NCBI RefSeq assembly: GCF_900101845.1
Contig: NZ_FNAM01000002.1
Location: 186,001 to 250,000, forward strand
Reading direction: 5' to 3'
From: Sporomusa acidovorans
Lineage (GTDB): Bacteria; Bacillota; Negativicutes; Sporomusales; Sporomusaceae
DNA length: 64,000 bases
Shown: positions 39,945 to 48,048 of the stretch, piece by piece
How positions within the stretch are numbered: the stretch's first letter is position 1
How the letters are laid out: every line of letters starts with the position of its first letter
Program-made: the position numbers and the translations under genes
Notes under the pieces: generated by a model
What the model was told of the DNA's origin: nothing
Database searches by the model: none
What the model saw: only the letters and a program-made list of their open reading frames with translations

Positions 39945-41702
39945 TTAATCATCTATCTTAACTACTTTTCCGCCAAACATCATTTGCGCCTGTTTGATTA
40001 CCGGATGATTAAGCTCATCCTCTGTCAGCGCTTCGGAAGCCGGTTGTGCCGGGTTCGCCGGTACTGACGGTTTAACAGTAGGTGTATCCGAGTCTAATGC
40101 ACAAATAAGCCTTACCTGATGTCCTGAGATCTGTGCCAGTGTTTTTTCCACAATCGCCCGGTAATCGTCTTTCTCGGTACGCTCCTTGGGGAAAGTTGCC
40201 GCAAAACGAACAGTCGCCTGTTTATCTGTTAGAGCGGCTAAATGGCCCTGCATTACACAAGCATGCACCGACCGTTTGCCATGGGCTAACAGTTCCTTGA
40301 GCACAGCCGTCCAAACTTCTTTAAGATCAGTTGTCGGCGTGGCGCCTTCCTGTTCAGGCTGCGCCGCGAGAACTTCTCCGGGAGCGGCTTTAGTCTCAGG
40401 TACAGACGGCCGCACAACAGGTGTTGTCTGCGCCGGCTGCCCCTCACGAGGCTGTTGAATTACCGGACTAGACGGTTCGCCAACCGGCGGCTGGACTGGA
40501 ACCGCATGCCGGGCACTCACGCTGGGGTTAACTCCGGTGGAGGATATTGTCAGACTGGCAAGTTTGGCCTCCAGTGCGGCAACCCGTTCAAGCAAACCGG
40601 CAACATCACTGCCGGCTTCCCGGCGGCATAAGGTAATCAGCGCCATCTCCACCGCGATGCGTGGCTCGGCAGCCCACTTGGTCTCATTGGCTGCATGGTG
40701 CAACACCTCCAGCATCTTCACCAGTTCCTGGTGGCTGAACTTGGCACTTTGCGCGGCCAGTATCTTTCTATCCTCACTATACACTTCAATCGTATCAATG
40801 GAAGGCGCTGCTTTATACAGCATCAGACTGCGGGCATGCAGCGCCATCTCCAACAAAAACTGCCGAACATCTTTACCCAGACAAATCAGTTCATCCAGCT
40901 TCAATAATACAGTATGGGCATCACGTTCGGCAATAGCATCCATAAGCTGCCATACCCATTCGTGCCCAATCAAGCCTAATAACTGCCGCACATGTTCCGC
41001 TGTTATCGTATCGCCGCTGTCCAATGTGGCGCACTGGTCCAAGATACTAAGAGCATCCCGCATACCACCGTCCGCTTGCACCGCAATCAGCCGCAATGCT
41101 TCCCCGTCAACCTTAAGATTGCTCTGCGTGGCCACACTGGCTAACCGCTGTTCAATCTCCTTGGTTGCAATTCGCCGAAAATCGTAACGCTGGCAGCGCG
41201 AATGAATCGTTGCCGGGATCTTATGCGGCTCTGTCGTCGCCAGTACAAATACCACATGTGCCGGCGGTTCCTCAAGGGTTTTCAGCAGGGCGTTAAAGGC
41301 TTCTGTTGTCAGCATATGCACTTCATCAATAATATACACCTTATAACGACCGTCAACAGGTGCAAATTTAACAGTTTCCCTGAGCTCACGGATCTCGTCA
41401 ATTCCCCGGTTGGAAGCGGCATCAATTTCAAAAACGTCCATTGACGTACCAGCGGTAATTTTATCACAATTGGAACAATTGTTGCAAGGATTTACAGTAG
41501 GACCTTGCTGACAATTAAGCGCCTTGGCCAGAATCTTGGCAGTACTGGTCTTACCTGTACCACGCGGCCCGGCAAATAAATAAGCATGGGCAATCTTGCC
41601 GGTAGTAATGGCATTTTTCAAAGTAAGGCTGATATGCTCCTGACCAACAAGATTGTCAAAATCCTGCGGCCGCCACTTCCGGTATAAAGCTACATAGGCC
41701 AT
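39945..41702 (-). CDS. dnaX: DNA polymerase III subunits gamma/tau
   Basis: A 585-residue clamp-loader ATPase. It has YRKWRPQDFDNLVGQEHI, Walker A GPRGTGKTSTAK (about residues 43-54), a zinc knuckle (CQQGPTVNPCNNCSNC), Walker B VYIIDEVHMLT and the SRC motif SRCQRYDF. The C-terminal third is Pro/Gln/Thr-rich and poorly conserved, as usual for tau. ATG at 41702 is preferred (AGGGGG seven bases upstream) over the ATG at 41708. It is the first gene of the dnaX-ybaB-recR unit. Confidence 0.95.
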   Translation of the reverse strand: MAYVALYRKWRPQDFDNLVGQEHISLTLKNAITTGKIAHAYLFAGPRGTGKTSTAKILAKALNCQQGPTVNPCNNCSNCDKITAGTSMDVFEIDAASNRGIDEIRELRETVKFAPVDGRYKVYIIDEVHMLTTEAFNALLKTLEEPPAHVVFVLATTEPHKIPATIHSRCQRYDFRRIATKEIEQRLASVATQSNLKVDGEALRLIAVQADGGMRDALSILDQCATLDSGDTITAEHVRQLLGLIGHEWVWQLMDAIAERDAHTVLLKLDELICLGKDVRQFLLEMALHARSLMLYKAAPSIDTIEVYSEDRKILAAQSAKFSHQELVKMLEVLHHAANETKWAAEPRIAVEMALITLCRREAGSDVAGLLERVAALEAKLASLTISSTGVNPSVSARHAVPVQPPVGEPSSPVIQQPREGQPAQTTPVVRPSVPETKAAPGEVLAAQPEQEGATPTTDLKEVWTAVLKELLAHGKRSVHACVMQGHLAALTDKQATVRFAATFPKERTEKDDYRAIVEKTLAQISGHQVRLICALDSDTPTVKPSVPANPAQPASEALTEDELNHPVIKQAQMMFGGKVVKIDD

Positions 41703-41823
41703 TCCCATACCCCCTGTCCTGCCAATGCTTCATCAAACGAATGAACTACACCGGAAAGATATAGTTCGTTTATTATTCCACACCAGTAAAATATTTCCCT
41801 TTTTAAAGAAAATAATTAATAAT

Positions 41824-41856
41824 AAAAAAGCAGCCTGCTTAGTTGCCCTGGCTACT
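41824..41856 (-). terminator. Terminator of the SRP RNA gene
   Basis: On minus AGTAGCC pairs with GGCTGCT and is followed by TTTTTATTATT, about 55 bases past the SRP RNA 3' end. Confidence 0.65.
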
Positions 41857-41909
41857 TTGATGAAGGTTATCTAATTTTAGCAAACTTGCTACGGACTTGT
41901 TTGCTAGAA

Positions 41910-42033
41910 CGGACCATAGCAGATACCAGGCACCCCTGCGGCACATAGGAATGATCACTTAGCGCTGCTTCCTTCCGGACCTGACGCGATTCATGAGTTC
42001 CTATTGCGCAAGACCCGGCACTGCTATAGCCCG
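41910..42033 (-). ncRNA. ffs: Bacterial signal recognition particle RNA (small type)
   Basis: The minus strand contains GGTCCGGAAGGAAGCAGC, the universal SRP RNA apical domain bound by Ffh. The ends CGGGCTATAGCAG and CTGCTATGGTCCG pair to close a long rod of about 124 nucleotides. It lies between dnaX and a serine tRNA, the usual Firmicute neighbourhood. Ends were set from the outer helix and may be off by a few bases. It is a short form without a visible Alu domain. Confidence 0.93.
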
Positions 42034-42078
42034 GCCTAGAAAACAAAAAGCCGTAGCCGACTTTAATTCTTATTTTAA

Positions 42079-42168
42079 TGGCGGAGAGAGAGGGATTCGA
42101 ACCCTCGGTACCCTTTCGAATACACACGCTTTCCAGGCGTGCTCCTTCAACCACTCGGACATCTCTCC
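42079..42168 (-). tRNA. tRNA-Ser (anticodon GGA)
   Basis: Minus strand. The acceptor arms GGAGAGA and TCTCTCC pair, with D-loop GAGTGGTTGAAGG, anticodon loop CTGGAAA in a CACGC/GCGTG stem, a long variable arm typical of serine, TTCGAAT in the T-loop, discriminator G and an encoded CCA. The GGA anticodon reads UCC and UCU. Confidence 0.97.
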
Positions 42169-42351
42169 AGGTGCTCTCAACAGAACATAATTATAACTTA
42201 TTTGATTATACAATGCAACCGGTAATTGTTGCTAATAGGCGCGATTTGTGGTTACATCGTTCAGTACTTATGACACTGCTCTATTATAACTAGTCACAAG
42301 AGGCTTGTCAAGTTATTGCAAGCAAAACATTACATTGCCATTTAACAGCTA

Positions 42352-42389
42352 ATAAGGCCTTCCGGGACGTAAGTTCCGGAAGGCCTTAT
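42352..42389 (-). terminator. Terminator of kimA
   Basis: ATAAGGCCTTCCGG and CCGGAAGGCCTTAT form a perfect 14-bp stem abutting the kimA stop. The following T-run is weak, so efficiency is uncertain. Confidence 0.6.
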
Positions 42390-42390
42390 A

Positions 42391-44238
42391 CTATTCTTTC
42401 AAATGATACGGTACGGTCGTTACAATAACGTTTTCCTTCCAAATAAGGGTGTTGCGCAAAAACCAGCCCGTCTGATTATGCAGCAGGCGGTGCCAGGATT
42501 TTCTGGTCTCAAACTCCGGAATAATGACTGTGATATAATCATCCGGCCCCTTTTCCCGGGTCTTCTTTTCGATAAAATGCAGCAGTGGCCGCATCAGTAA
42601 CCGATAAGGCGAACGGATAACCACCAATTCCACTCCCGGGTCCCATAATTTCCATTTTTCCATTACTTTTGCCGTCATTTCCTCATTATCAGACACATGC
42701 ACAGCCAGGATATTATCACCAATTGTTTTAGCGTATTTAATAGTTTCATAAACAACACGGGTTGGTGTGGATACCGGTACGATAACAATATGTTTTCCCT
42801 CAGGAAAAGTGGCGGCACCTTTTTCATAGCATTCCTCCGGCAAATGCAATTGATTGGCCAGAGAATTATAGTGGGCCTTAATAGCTTTGAATATATAGAT
42901 CATAATCGGAATGAACAACAAGATAATCCAGGCGCCATAGAGAAATTTTGTTACGGTAATGATCACAACAACTAAGCCGGTAGTCGCTGCACCAAGGCCA
43001 TTTAATAAAGCCCTGATCTGCCAACCGTTACCCCGTTCCCGGTTCCAATGTATTACCATACTGGATTGCGCAATGGTGAATGAGATAAAAACACCGATCG
43101 CATACAAAGAAATAAGATGTTCCGTATTTCCCTGAAACACGACAATGAGCGAAGCGGCCGCAACTGTAAGTAATATAATACCATTTGAAAATGTCAGCCG
43201 TTCACCACGGGTCGCCAGGTAACGTGGCATATAGCCATCCTTAGCGACAATCGAAAGCAGCACCGGCAAACCATTATAAGCGGTATTGGCAGCTAAATAC
43301 AGCACCAACATGGTCGTAATCTGAATATAATAATAGACAACCGAACGGCCAAAAATCTGCTCTGCCAACTGGGACATGGCCGTGACTTCAGACAACGGCA
43401 TTAAATGATAATGCATAACCAGAAAAGTAATACCCATGAACATAAAGCCCAAAATGCCTGCCATCCAATAGGTCGTAATTGTGGCATTGCGGGCCTCAGG
43501 CTGCCGGAACATCGGCACACTGTCAGCAATCGCCTCGACACCGGTCATCGAACTACAGCCATTGGCAAAAGCGCGTAAAATAATAAATATCATGGCCCAA
43601 TCAAGCTGCTGGCGAGCTAATGACTCGGGCGGCAGTAAAAAGGAAGATGCCGTAAACGCTTTCCAAATTCCTGTTAAAATCAAAACAATGACACCAAACA
43701 AAAAAGCATACGTAGGTATAACGAAAGCGTTGGAAGATTCCCGCACGCCTCGCAGATTTACCAGCATGAGGATGCCAAAAAGCACAAGTACATCAATAGT
43801 CACTTCACTCCCGCTCAACGCAGGAAAAGCGGAAATAATGGCAGCCGTACCTGCCGAAACGCTTACAGCGGCCGTTAATACATAATCGGCAAAGACTGAG
43901 CCTGCAGCCACCAGGGCAGGCATCTCGCCCAAATTTCTCTTGGCTACGGCATAAGCACCGCCCCCCCCGGGATTTGCCTTGGCAACCTGGACATAAGACA
44001 ATACTACAATAGCTAACAGGAACAGGATAAAGATGGCCACCGGTGCCATAAATCCGTAAGCCACCAATCCCGGAACAGCAACCAAAGTCAGCATAATTTG
44101 CTCCGGCCCATAGGCAACGGACGAAAGAGCATCTGAAGAAAATATGGACAATGCTTTCCACTTAGGGAGTTTTTCATGCGCCAATTCCCGATTGTGAAGT
44201 GGCTTGCCGATAAGTAACCGGCGAAGTACGCGCATCAT
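42391..44238 (-). CDS. kimA: KimA-type potassium importer (APC superfamily)
   Basis: A 615-residue transporter with about 12 helices in residues 30-450 followed by a cytosolic domain of roughly 150 residues. KALSIFSSDALSSVAYGPEQIM and VAKANPGGGGAYAVAKRNLGE are characteristic of the KimA/YdaO group of high-affinity K+/H+ symporters. The C-terminal region (IVIVPVSTPTRVVYETIKYAK) resembles a USP-like domain that can bind c-di-AMP. ATG at 44238 follows GGAGGCG. Upstream lie a ydaO c-di-AMP riboswitch with terminator and a second terminator, the same RNA that controls kimA in Bacillus. Confidence 0.92.
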   Translation of the reverse strand: MMRVLRRLLIGKPLHNRELAHEKLPKWKALSIFSSDALSSVAYGPEQIMLTLVAVPGLVAYGFMAPVAIFILFLLAIVVLSYVQVAKANPGGGGAYAVAKRNLGEMPALVAAGSVFADYVLTAAVSVSAGTAAIISAFPALSGSEVTIDVLVLFGILMLVNLRGVRESSNAFVIPTYAFLFGVIVLILTGIWKAFTASSFLLPPESLARQQLDWAMIFIILRAFANGCSSMTGVEAIADSVPMFRQPEARNATITTYWMAGILGFMFMGITFLVMHYHLMPLSEVTAMSQLAEQIFGRSVVYYYIQITTMLVLYLAANTAYNGLPVLLSIVAKDGYMPRYLATRGERLTFSNGIILLTVAAASLIVVFQGNTEHLISLYAIGVFISFTIAQSSMVIHWNRERGNGWQIRALLNGLGAATTGLVVVIITVTKFLYGAWIILLFIPIMIYIFKAIKAHYNSLANQLHLPEECYEKGAATFPEGKHIVIVPVSTPTRVVYETIKYAKTIGDNILAVHVSDNEEMTAKVMEKWKLWDPGVELVVIRSPYRLLMRPLLHFIEKKTREKGPDDYITVIIPEFETRKSWHRLLHNQTGWFLRNTLIWKENVIVTTVPYHLKE

Positions 44239-44274
44239 AATAGCGCCTCCAATTTCAGTATTCATTTTTAACGT

Positions 44275-44330
44275 GAAAAAACCGATACGAAATAGAGTTA
44301 GGTGCACCTAACCCCTGCTTCGCATCGGCT
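44275..44330 (-). terminator. Second, gene-proximal terminator in the kimA leader
   Basis: On minus GCCGATGCGAA pairs with TTCGTATCGG (one G-U) and is followed by TTTTTTC. The apical part contains the perfect palindrome GTTAGGTGCACCTAAC. It sits between the riboswitch terminator and kimA. Confidence 0.75.
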
Positions 44331-44445
44331 TACAAGTTACCCAGATTGTCTGTGCATCCCTGTCTGCCACGCTTGCTTTTTCACCAAAAAATATGCCCCG
44401 TAAAGTCCGAACTTCCGCTGCATCTTTCCCGGTTATTCAAATTTT
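44331..44445 (-). promoter_or_regulatory. Unassigned leader segment between two kimA terminators
   Basis: About 115 bases between the ydaO terminator and the second terminator. On minus it reads GCGGAAGTTCGGACTTTA, CGGGGCATATTTTTTGG, GGGATG and GGGTAACTTGTAAGCC. These pieces lie in the same order as the ydaO landmarks (GGAGGAACC, TTTTGGGGTTAAT, GGGAT, AGCTAACTTCGTAGGC) but are degenerate. It could be a diverged second aptamer or an unrelated element. Confidence 0.4.
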
Positions 44446-44449
44446 TATA

Positions 44450-44475
44450 AAAGAAAAAAGACCTGCCGGTCTTTT
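44450..44475 (-). terminator. ydaO riboswitch terminator
   Basis: On minus AAAAGACC, loop GGCA, GGTCTTTT and a continuing T-run directly behind the ydaO aptamer. Confidence 0.85.
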
Positions 44476-44477
44476 CG

Positions 44478-44606
44478 ACCCTTGCTTTAGCCTACGAAGT
44501 TAGCTGACGGGTAGGATGACAAGAGAAAAAAACATCCCTTTTGCCTGTTGGCAAAATTAACCCCAAAATGTGGTTCCTCCGCTTCCAATAGGGAACTCGG
44601 CCTTAT
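44478..44606 (-). promoter_or_regulatory. ydaO/yuaA c-di-AMP riboswitch
   Basis: On minus the conserved blocks are GCGGAGGAACC, TTTTGGGGTTAAT, a GCC...GGC hairpin, CCTACCCGTCAGCTAAC and TTCGTAGGC, in the right order and spacing for the ydaO family. Known function: c-di-AMP binding promotes termination and shuts off K+ import genes. A TATAAT box lies at 44659-44664 upstream. The target is kimA, matching the Bacillus arrangement. Confidence 0.93.
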
Positions 44607-44759
44607 ATTATTTGTATCAGTGATATCTTACTTCTTTTCCGATTAGACATAAAGTATCATTATACCTGCAGAATTCTTTCCTGATCTCGTTAAAAGGCAC
44701 AAAACCCTATTGCATGACCCGCTCGTAGTCCAGCGTGGTTTTGCATCAATTAGCTCACT

Positions 44760-44777
44760 GTCTCATTCGTATGAGAC
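44760..44777. other. Short inverted repeat upstream of kimA promoter
   Basis: GTCTCAT and ATGAGAC around TCGT form a perfect 7-bp inverted repeat about 95 bases upstream of the kimA -10 box. Operator or chance; no other evidence. Confidence 0.3.
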
Positions 44778-44825
44778 ATACAATATGACGCATCATAATC
44801 TCTTTCTTAGTCTCCCCAATGGACA

Positions 44826-44862
44826 TAAAAAATATCCTGCAGCATGTAGCTGCAGGATATGG
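44826..44862 (-). terminator. Terminator of cheY-like gene
   Basis: ATATCCTGCAGC and GCTGCAGGATAT form a perfect 12-bp stem followed on minus by TTTTTTATG. Confidence 0.85.
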
Positions 44863-44871
44863 ATATGACTT

Positions 44872-45252
44872 TTATTTTTTTCCCACCGTCAAACTACGCC
44901 AAAGGGCCTCAAGAAACTTTTGTTTGGTAAATGGTTTTACAACAAAGCCGTCGACACCGAAGCCGATGGCGACCCGTACTGTCTGGACATCATTATTCGA
45001 ACTACAGATAACTACCTTAGAGTCAGGGGCTAACAGTTTTATATCCTTCAGTGCTTCAAGGCCGGCCTTTTTGGGCATAACAACATCTAACGTTATAACA
45101 TCATACTTTATACCAGGTGGTAACTTTTTAATTTTACCGATAGCCTCAAAACCGTCACCAGCCTCATCAATCGTGTCCACGCCGATTTCCCGCAAATGAG
45201 AGATAATTAATTCCCGGCTGACTTTAGAATCATCGACAACTAACGCACGCAC
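44872..45252 (-). CDS. CheY-like single-domain response regulator
   Basis: A 126-residue receiver domain without an output domain. The acidic pair is in RALVVDDSKVSREL, the phospho-acceptor Asp in VITLDVVMPKKAG (about residue 56) and the Lys in FVVKPFTKQKF (about residue 106). Stand-alone receivers act in chemotaxis or as phosphorelay intermediates. No kinase is adjacent; a soluble chemoreceptor lies 0.8 kb upstream. Start is GTG at 45252 with AAGGTGGG upstream. Confidence 0.92.
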   Translation of the reverse strand: MRALVVDDSKVSRELIISHLREIGVDTIDEAGDGFEAIGKIKKLPPGIKYDVITLDVVMPKKAGLEALKDIKLLAPDSKVVICSSNNDVQTVRVAIGFGVDGFVVKPFTKQKFLEALWRSLTVGKK

Positions 45253-45357
45253 GGTATCCCACCTTCCCCCAAGGTATTATGTAATCAGTATAGAATAGAC
45301 CTGGCAAAACTTCAATAGCCTTTAACCAAAAGAAAAGCTACCTGCGGAAATGCTTTA

Positions 45358-45480
45358 CTACACCAGCAATAACAGCACATATACAATACCGGCAAAAACC
45401 GCGAAACTCCCTTTAAGAGGCCAAGTGCGCCCCTGCGGTTTGCGTAACTGTTCGCTTATTATTTCATGTCCCGCTAACAT
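45358..45480 (-). CDS. Small membrane protein, 40 aa
   Basis: A 40-codon frame with ATAGGAG eight bases before its ATG. It encodes a polar N-terminus (MLAGHEIISEQLRKPQGR) and one hydrophobic segment (GSFAVFAGIVYVLLLLV) that runs to the last residue, a tail-anchored design. No family recognised. It lies between the CheY-like gene and the soluble chemoreceptor on the same strand. Evidence is limited to ribosome site and composition. Confidence 0.5.
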   Translation of the reverse strand: MLAGHEIISEQLRKPQGRTWPLKGSFAVFAGIVYVLLLLV

Positions 45481-45617
45481 TCTACTCGCTCCTATCAAAA
45501 AATTATTTATTCCTATCAAAAAATTTATACTTTGTTTACCCGCATGCTATACCACCCTTGTTAATCTAATTATAATCGGTCCTCTTTAGAATTTGTTTAG
45601 AATTTTTTTACAGGCAC

Positions 45618-45650
45618 ACAAAAACCGCCTACCCGGAAGGATAGGCGGCG
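45618..45650 (-). terminator. Terminator of soluble chemoreceptor gene
   Basis: On minus CCGCCTA and TAGGCGG form a 7-bp stem followed by TTTTTGTG, 15 bases past the stop. Confidence 0.75.
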
Positions 45651-45664
45651 GTCTTTCTGCTTAG

Positions 45665-46513
45665 TTACTTATAACGTTCTACGTACTTCTCCAATATTTT
45701 TGCGTTGGCATTAATGCGTTCCAAAACAGCGGTTATTTCTTCGGTTGTCGCCGCCTGCTCCTGACTGATTGCCCCTGTAGCCTCTACCGACTTGTTCAGT
45801 TCTGCCACAGCTTTATTCATTTCCTGCAGAGAAGTTTGAATATTTTTGGTAGCCTCCTGGGACTGATCGGCCAATTTTCTGACTTCTTCGGCAACAACAG
45901 CAAAACCTCTGCCCAATTCACCCGCCCTGGCGGCCTCTATGGCCGCATTCAAGCCTAGTAAATTTGTTTGGGCAGCTATGTTTTTAATAAATTCCAGGAT
46001 TTCTGTAGAATGCTTATTTTTCTCGGATAAATCTTTAGATAACTGAAGTACATGCTGACTGGCAGCCGCCAATTCCCCTGCACTTTGGGCTATCTGACGA
46101 ACACTTTCCGCAGCCTGATTGGTCGCAGCCGCCAATTCTTCCGTATTTGTTACCAGTTCAAGACTATGTTTCAAATCAATACCGGAGCTCAGAGTTCCGA
46201 TAATTTCATGATTCACCCCGTAAATAGGAGTAAATATCGTTTTTATCGTGCGTCCATAAACCTCAGGCGGAATATCAGCGTACGTTTCTTTGCCTGTACA
46301 AATACATTCTTCGATCGTACTGATCCCCTTTATTGGTTTCCCGGCCGGAAGATCTAATTCATATTCTTTAGCACGGTGGTAGGCAATGTATTCCTTCAAA
46401 TCCGTAAGACCAACGGCCATATCTTCTCGCACGATTTTATTAAAATAAGGAAGCACAAGTTTAAACGCTGCCAGAATAGCCTCATTCGACTGAGGTTTAT
46501 TTTCGTTATCCAT
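45665..46513 (-). CDS. Soluble methyl-accepting chemotaxis protein
   Basis: A 282-residue cytosolic receptor lacking membrane segments. The N-terminal half (about residues 1-125) has a PAS/Cache-like sensor with [36 protein letters not shown]; the C-terminal half is a short MCP signalling domain with [22 protein letters not shown] and [16 protein letters not shown]. Two cysteines lie in the sensor (ECIC). It likely senses an intracellular cue. ATG at 46513 follows AAAAGGGGAG; a longer frame starts at 46564. No other che genes adjoin. Confidence 0.9.
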   Translation of the reverse strand: MDNENKPQSNEAILAAFKLVLPYFNKIVREDMAVGLTDLKEYIAYHRAKEYELDLPAGKPIKGISTIEECICTGKETYADIPPEVYGRTIKTIFTPIYGVNHEIIGTLSSGIDLKHSLELVTNTEELAAATNQAAESVRQIAQSAGELAAASQHVLQLSKDLSEKNKHSTEILEFIKNIAAQTNLLGLNAAIEAARAGELGRGFAVVAEEVRKLADQSQEATKNIQTSLQEMNKAVAELNKSVEATGAISQEQAATTEEITAVLERINANAKILEKYVERYK

Positions 46514-46724
46514 AGACACTCCCCTTTTTACATTTATGATGATTGTTTCGCTATTTTTCTCCAATATCCTCTATCCTTCGCGTGTAAAATCGGGGAAATC
46601 GACAGTAAACTAGTTACACTTCGGGTTATCTATGGCCACCATGGTTATGTCCTATGCAAACCCATCTCTACTGTGAGACAAGCTTTACTATCCCTACTTT
46701 GAACTATAACTTAGTTAGAACTTT

Positions 46725-47273
46725 TTAACCTATGCCGTTTTGCTGATACCAAATGGCCTTGCCCCGAATCAAATTTCCACCTTCGCCCTTTTTCGTTCCT
46801 GGCAGAAGCCATAAATCCCATCGTTCACATGTCGTTTTCGGCCCATAGTCGTCAAGATCGGCTGCCTCTGCATGCGTCATGACGCGCTCACCATCAATTG
46901 TTAGATCTAATGCTTTACATAACACAGCCACTGTCTGTGCCATCGCTTCAATCTGTAATTTTGTAGGCGGTTCCGGGCCCAGGTCATCAGGATTCGCCGC
47001 ATAACAACAGGCTAAGGCTATGCCGATTGCCCCCGTATTTCGGTGCCATGTATGCGCCTTAATCTCGGCAAAGTTCTCGGTGCTGACATAAATGCTGCCA
47101 TCTTCATCAATATTAATATGATAGTCAGCAAAAAACTGGCCATAATGCCCTGCCGACCAATGCAGATACAGTTTGACATCACGCTCTGCCGACTGGGCTT
47201 CAGCCCAAATAGCAGCTTTGCTGTTTAGTGCAAGCTGTTTTAATTGTCTTAATGTAACTTGCTTCACTTTCAA
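46725..47273 (-). CDS. N-acetylmuramoyl-L-alanine amidase-like protein
   Basis: A 182-residue protein of the amidase_2/PGRP fold. LYLHWSAGHYGQFFADYHI supplies the first zinc His, the HTWHRNTGAIGIALACCY motif the middle His and substrate residues, and MTHAEAADLD the last His region. Such amidases cut the MurNAc-L-Ala bond of peptidoglycan. There is no signal peptide, so it acts in the cytosol, is released by lysis, or belongs to a phage or spore process; no phage genes are nearby. Start could be TTG at 47273 or GTG at 47267 behind GGAGG. Confidence 0.8.
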   Translation of the reverse strand: MKVKQVTLRQLKQLALNSKAAIWAEAQSAERDVKLYLHWSAGHYGQFFADYHINIDEDGSIYVSTENFAEIKAHTWHRNTGAIGIALACCYAANPDDLGPEPPTKLQIEAMAQTVAVLCKALDLTIDGERVMTHAEAADLDDYGPKTTCERWDLWLLPGTKKGEGGNLIRGKAIWYQQNGIG

Positions 47274-47445
47274 TCGCCTCCTGCTTTATGGTATTTTAAA
47301 AAAGCATTTTTTGTGTATCCTCCTGTTATGTATATTCTTTCGCTCTGCCAAAATCAATCTGCCAGTAATAAAATTATCCGCATATTGCCAGCCGGTTCTG
47401 TTCTTAGTCATCATTTCCCCGCATAGAATGTACCGGGGGATTGCT

Positions 47446-47547
47446 ATGACTCATGATATTTTGTTAACAGTAAGTTATCTGGCGGCTATCCCCGCGGGAA
47501 CAGTGCTGCTCATCTGGTTTATCTGTATGTTGACGCCAGACCGGTAA
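47446..47547 (+). CDS. Small single-helix membrane protein, 33 aa
   Basis: A 33-codon frame with GGGGGA seven bases before its ATG and a factor-independent terminator beginning inside its last codons. It encodes MTHDILLTVSYLAAIPAG, then TVLLIWFICML and TPDR: one transmembrane helix with short polar ends. No family recognised. Isolated position and tight terminator support a real mini-gene. Confidence 0.5.
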   Translation: MTHDILLTVSYLAAIPAGTVLLIWFICMLTPDR

Positions 47548-47560
47548 GGTCTGGTTTTTT
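47536..47560 (+). terminator. Terminator of the 33-aa gene
   Basis: CCAGACC and GGTCTGG form a 7-bp stem followed by six T; the stem overlaps the stop codon of the 33-codon frame. Confidence 0.75.
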
Positions 47561-47584
47561 GTTGTCGTTAGGCGGTTCGACAAT

Positions 47585-47638
47585 TAAAAAACCATTCAAT
47601 AGCCCTTGGCGACATTATCCACAGGGCAATGAATGGTT
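47585..47638 (-). terminator. Terminator of the 44-aa acidic protein gene
   Basis: On minus ACCATTCA and GCCC pair with GGGC and TGAATGGT in a two-part stem, followed by TTTTTTAATT, about 80 bases past the stop. Confidence 0.6.
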
Positions 47639-47716
47639 GTAAAACTATGCCTCTTGACAGATCACGATATATATAAGCAAGTTCAGGTTTAGCAACACCT
47701 AAAAACAGCCAGAAAA

Positions 47717-47851
47717 TTAGCGATACAATATATAGTAACTTGACATAGCAACACTGAGTCGTTCCTTTTCATCCAAATTATTCAAGGCTACATCGTGCTT
47801 TTCTAAATTATCTAAGTCAGCATGTGTTTGGGATTCGTCCTGATTTTCCAT
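47717..47851 (-). CDS. Small acidic protein, 44 aa
   Basis: A 44-codon frame with AAAGGGTG seven bases before its ATG. The product (MENQDESQTHADLDNLEKHD, then VALNNLDEKERLSVAMSSYY and ILYR) is polar, acidic and helical with no cysteine or membrane segment. No family recognised. A terminator lies downstream on the same strand. Support is moderate. Confidence 0.45.
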   Translation of the reverse strand: MENQDESQTHADLDNLEKHDVALNNLDEKERLSVAMSSYYILYR

Positions 47852-48048
47852 GTTTTTCACCCTTTCTCATTTTTATTGTTATTATATTTACTAAGAGTCC
47901 TGTTTATCCCGCACCCGGCGTACGTTGCTGCCGGATTATGAAAATTTGTGATTCGACCGGTAAAAAATCGCAGGGTGATAACTGACAGGAATCAACAACA
48001 GGGAGGCTTCGGGCTAGCTTATCATCTCGCCCGAAACACTCCCTGTTG

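Noticed and set aside
39945-41702. Programmed frameshift in dnaX giving gamma and tau
   Set aside because: I did not identify a clear slippery A-AAA-AAG heptamer with a following stem in the expected region, so no claim is made.
41867-42154. A 95-codon minus-strand frame covering the SRP RNA and tRNA-Ser
   Set aside because: It reads through the highly conserved SRP RNA and tRNA-Ser sequences and has no ribosome site; it is a common false gene at such loci.
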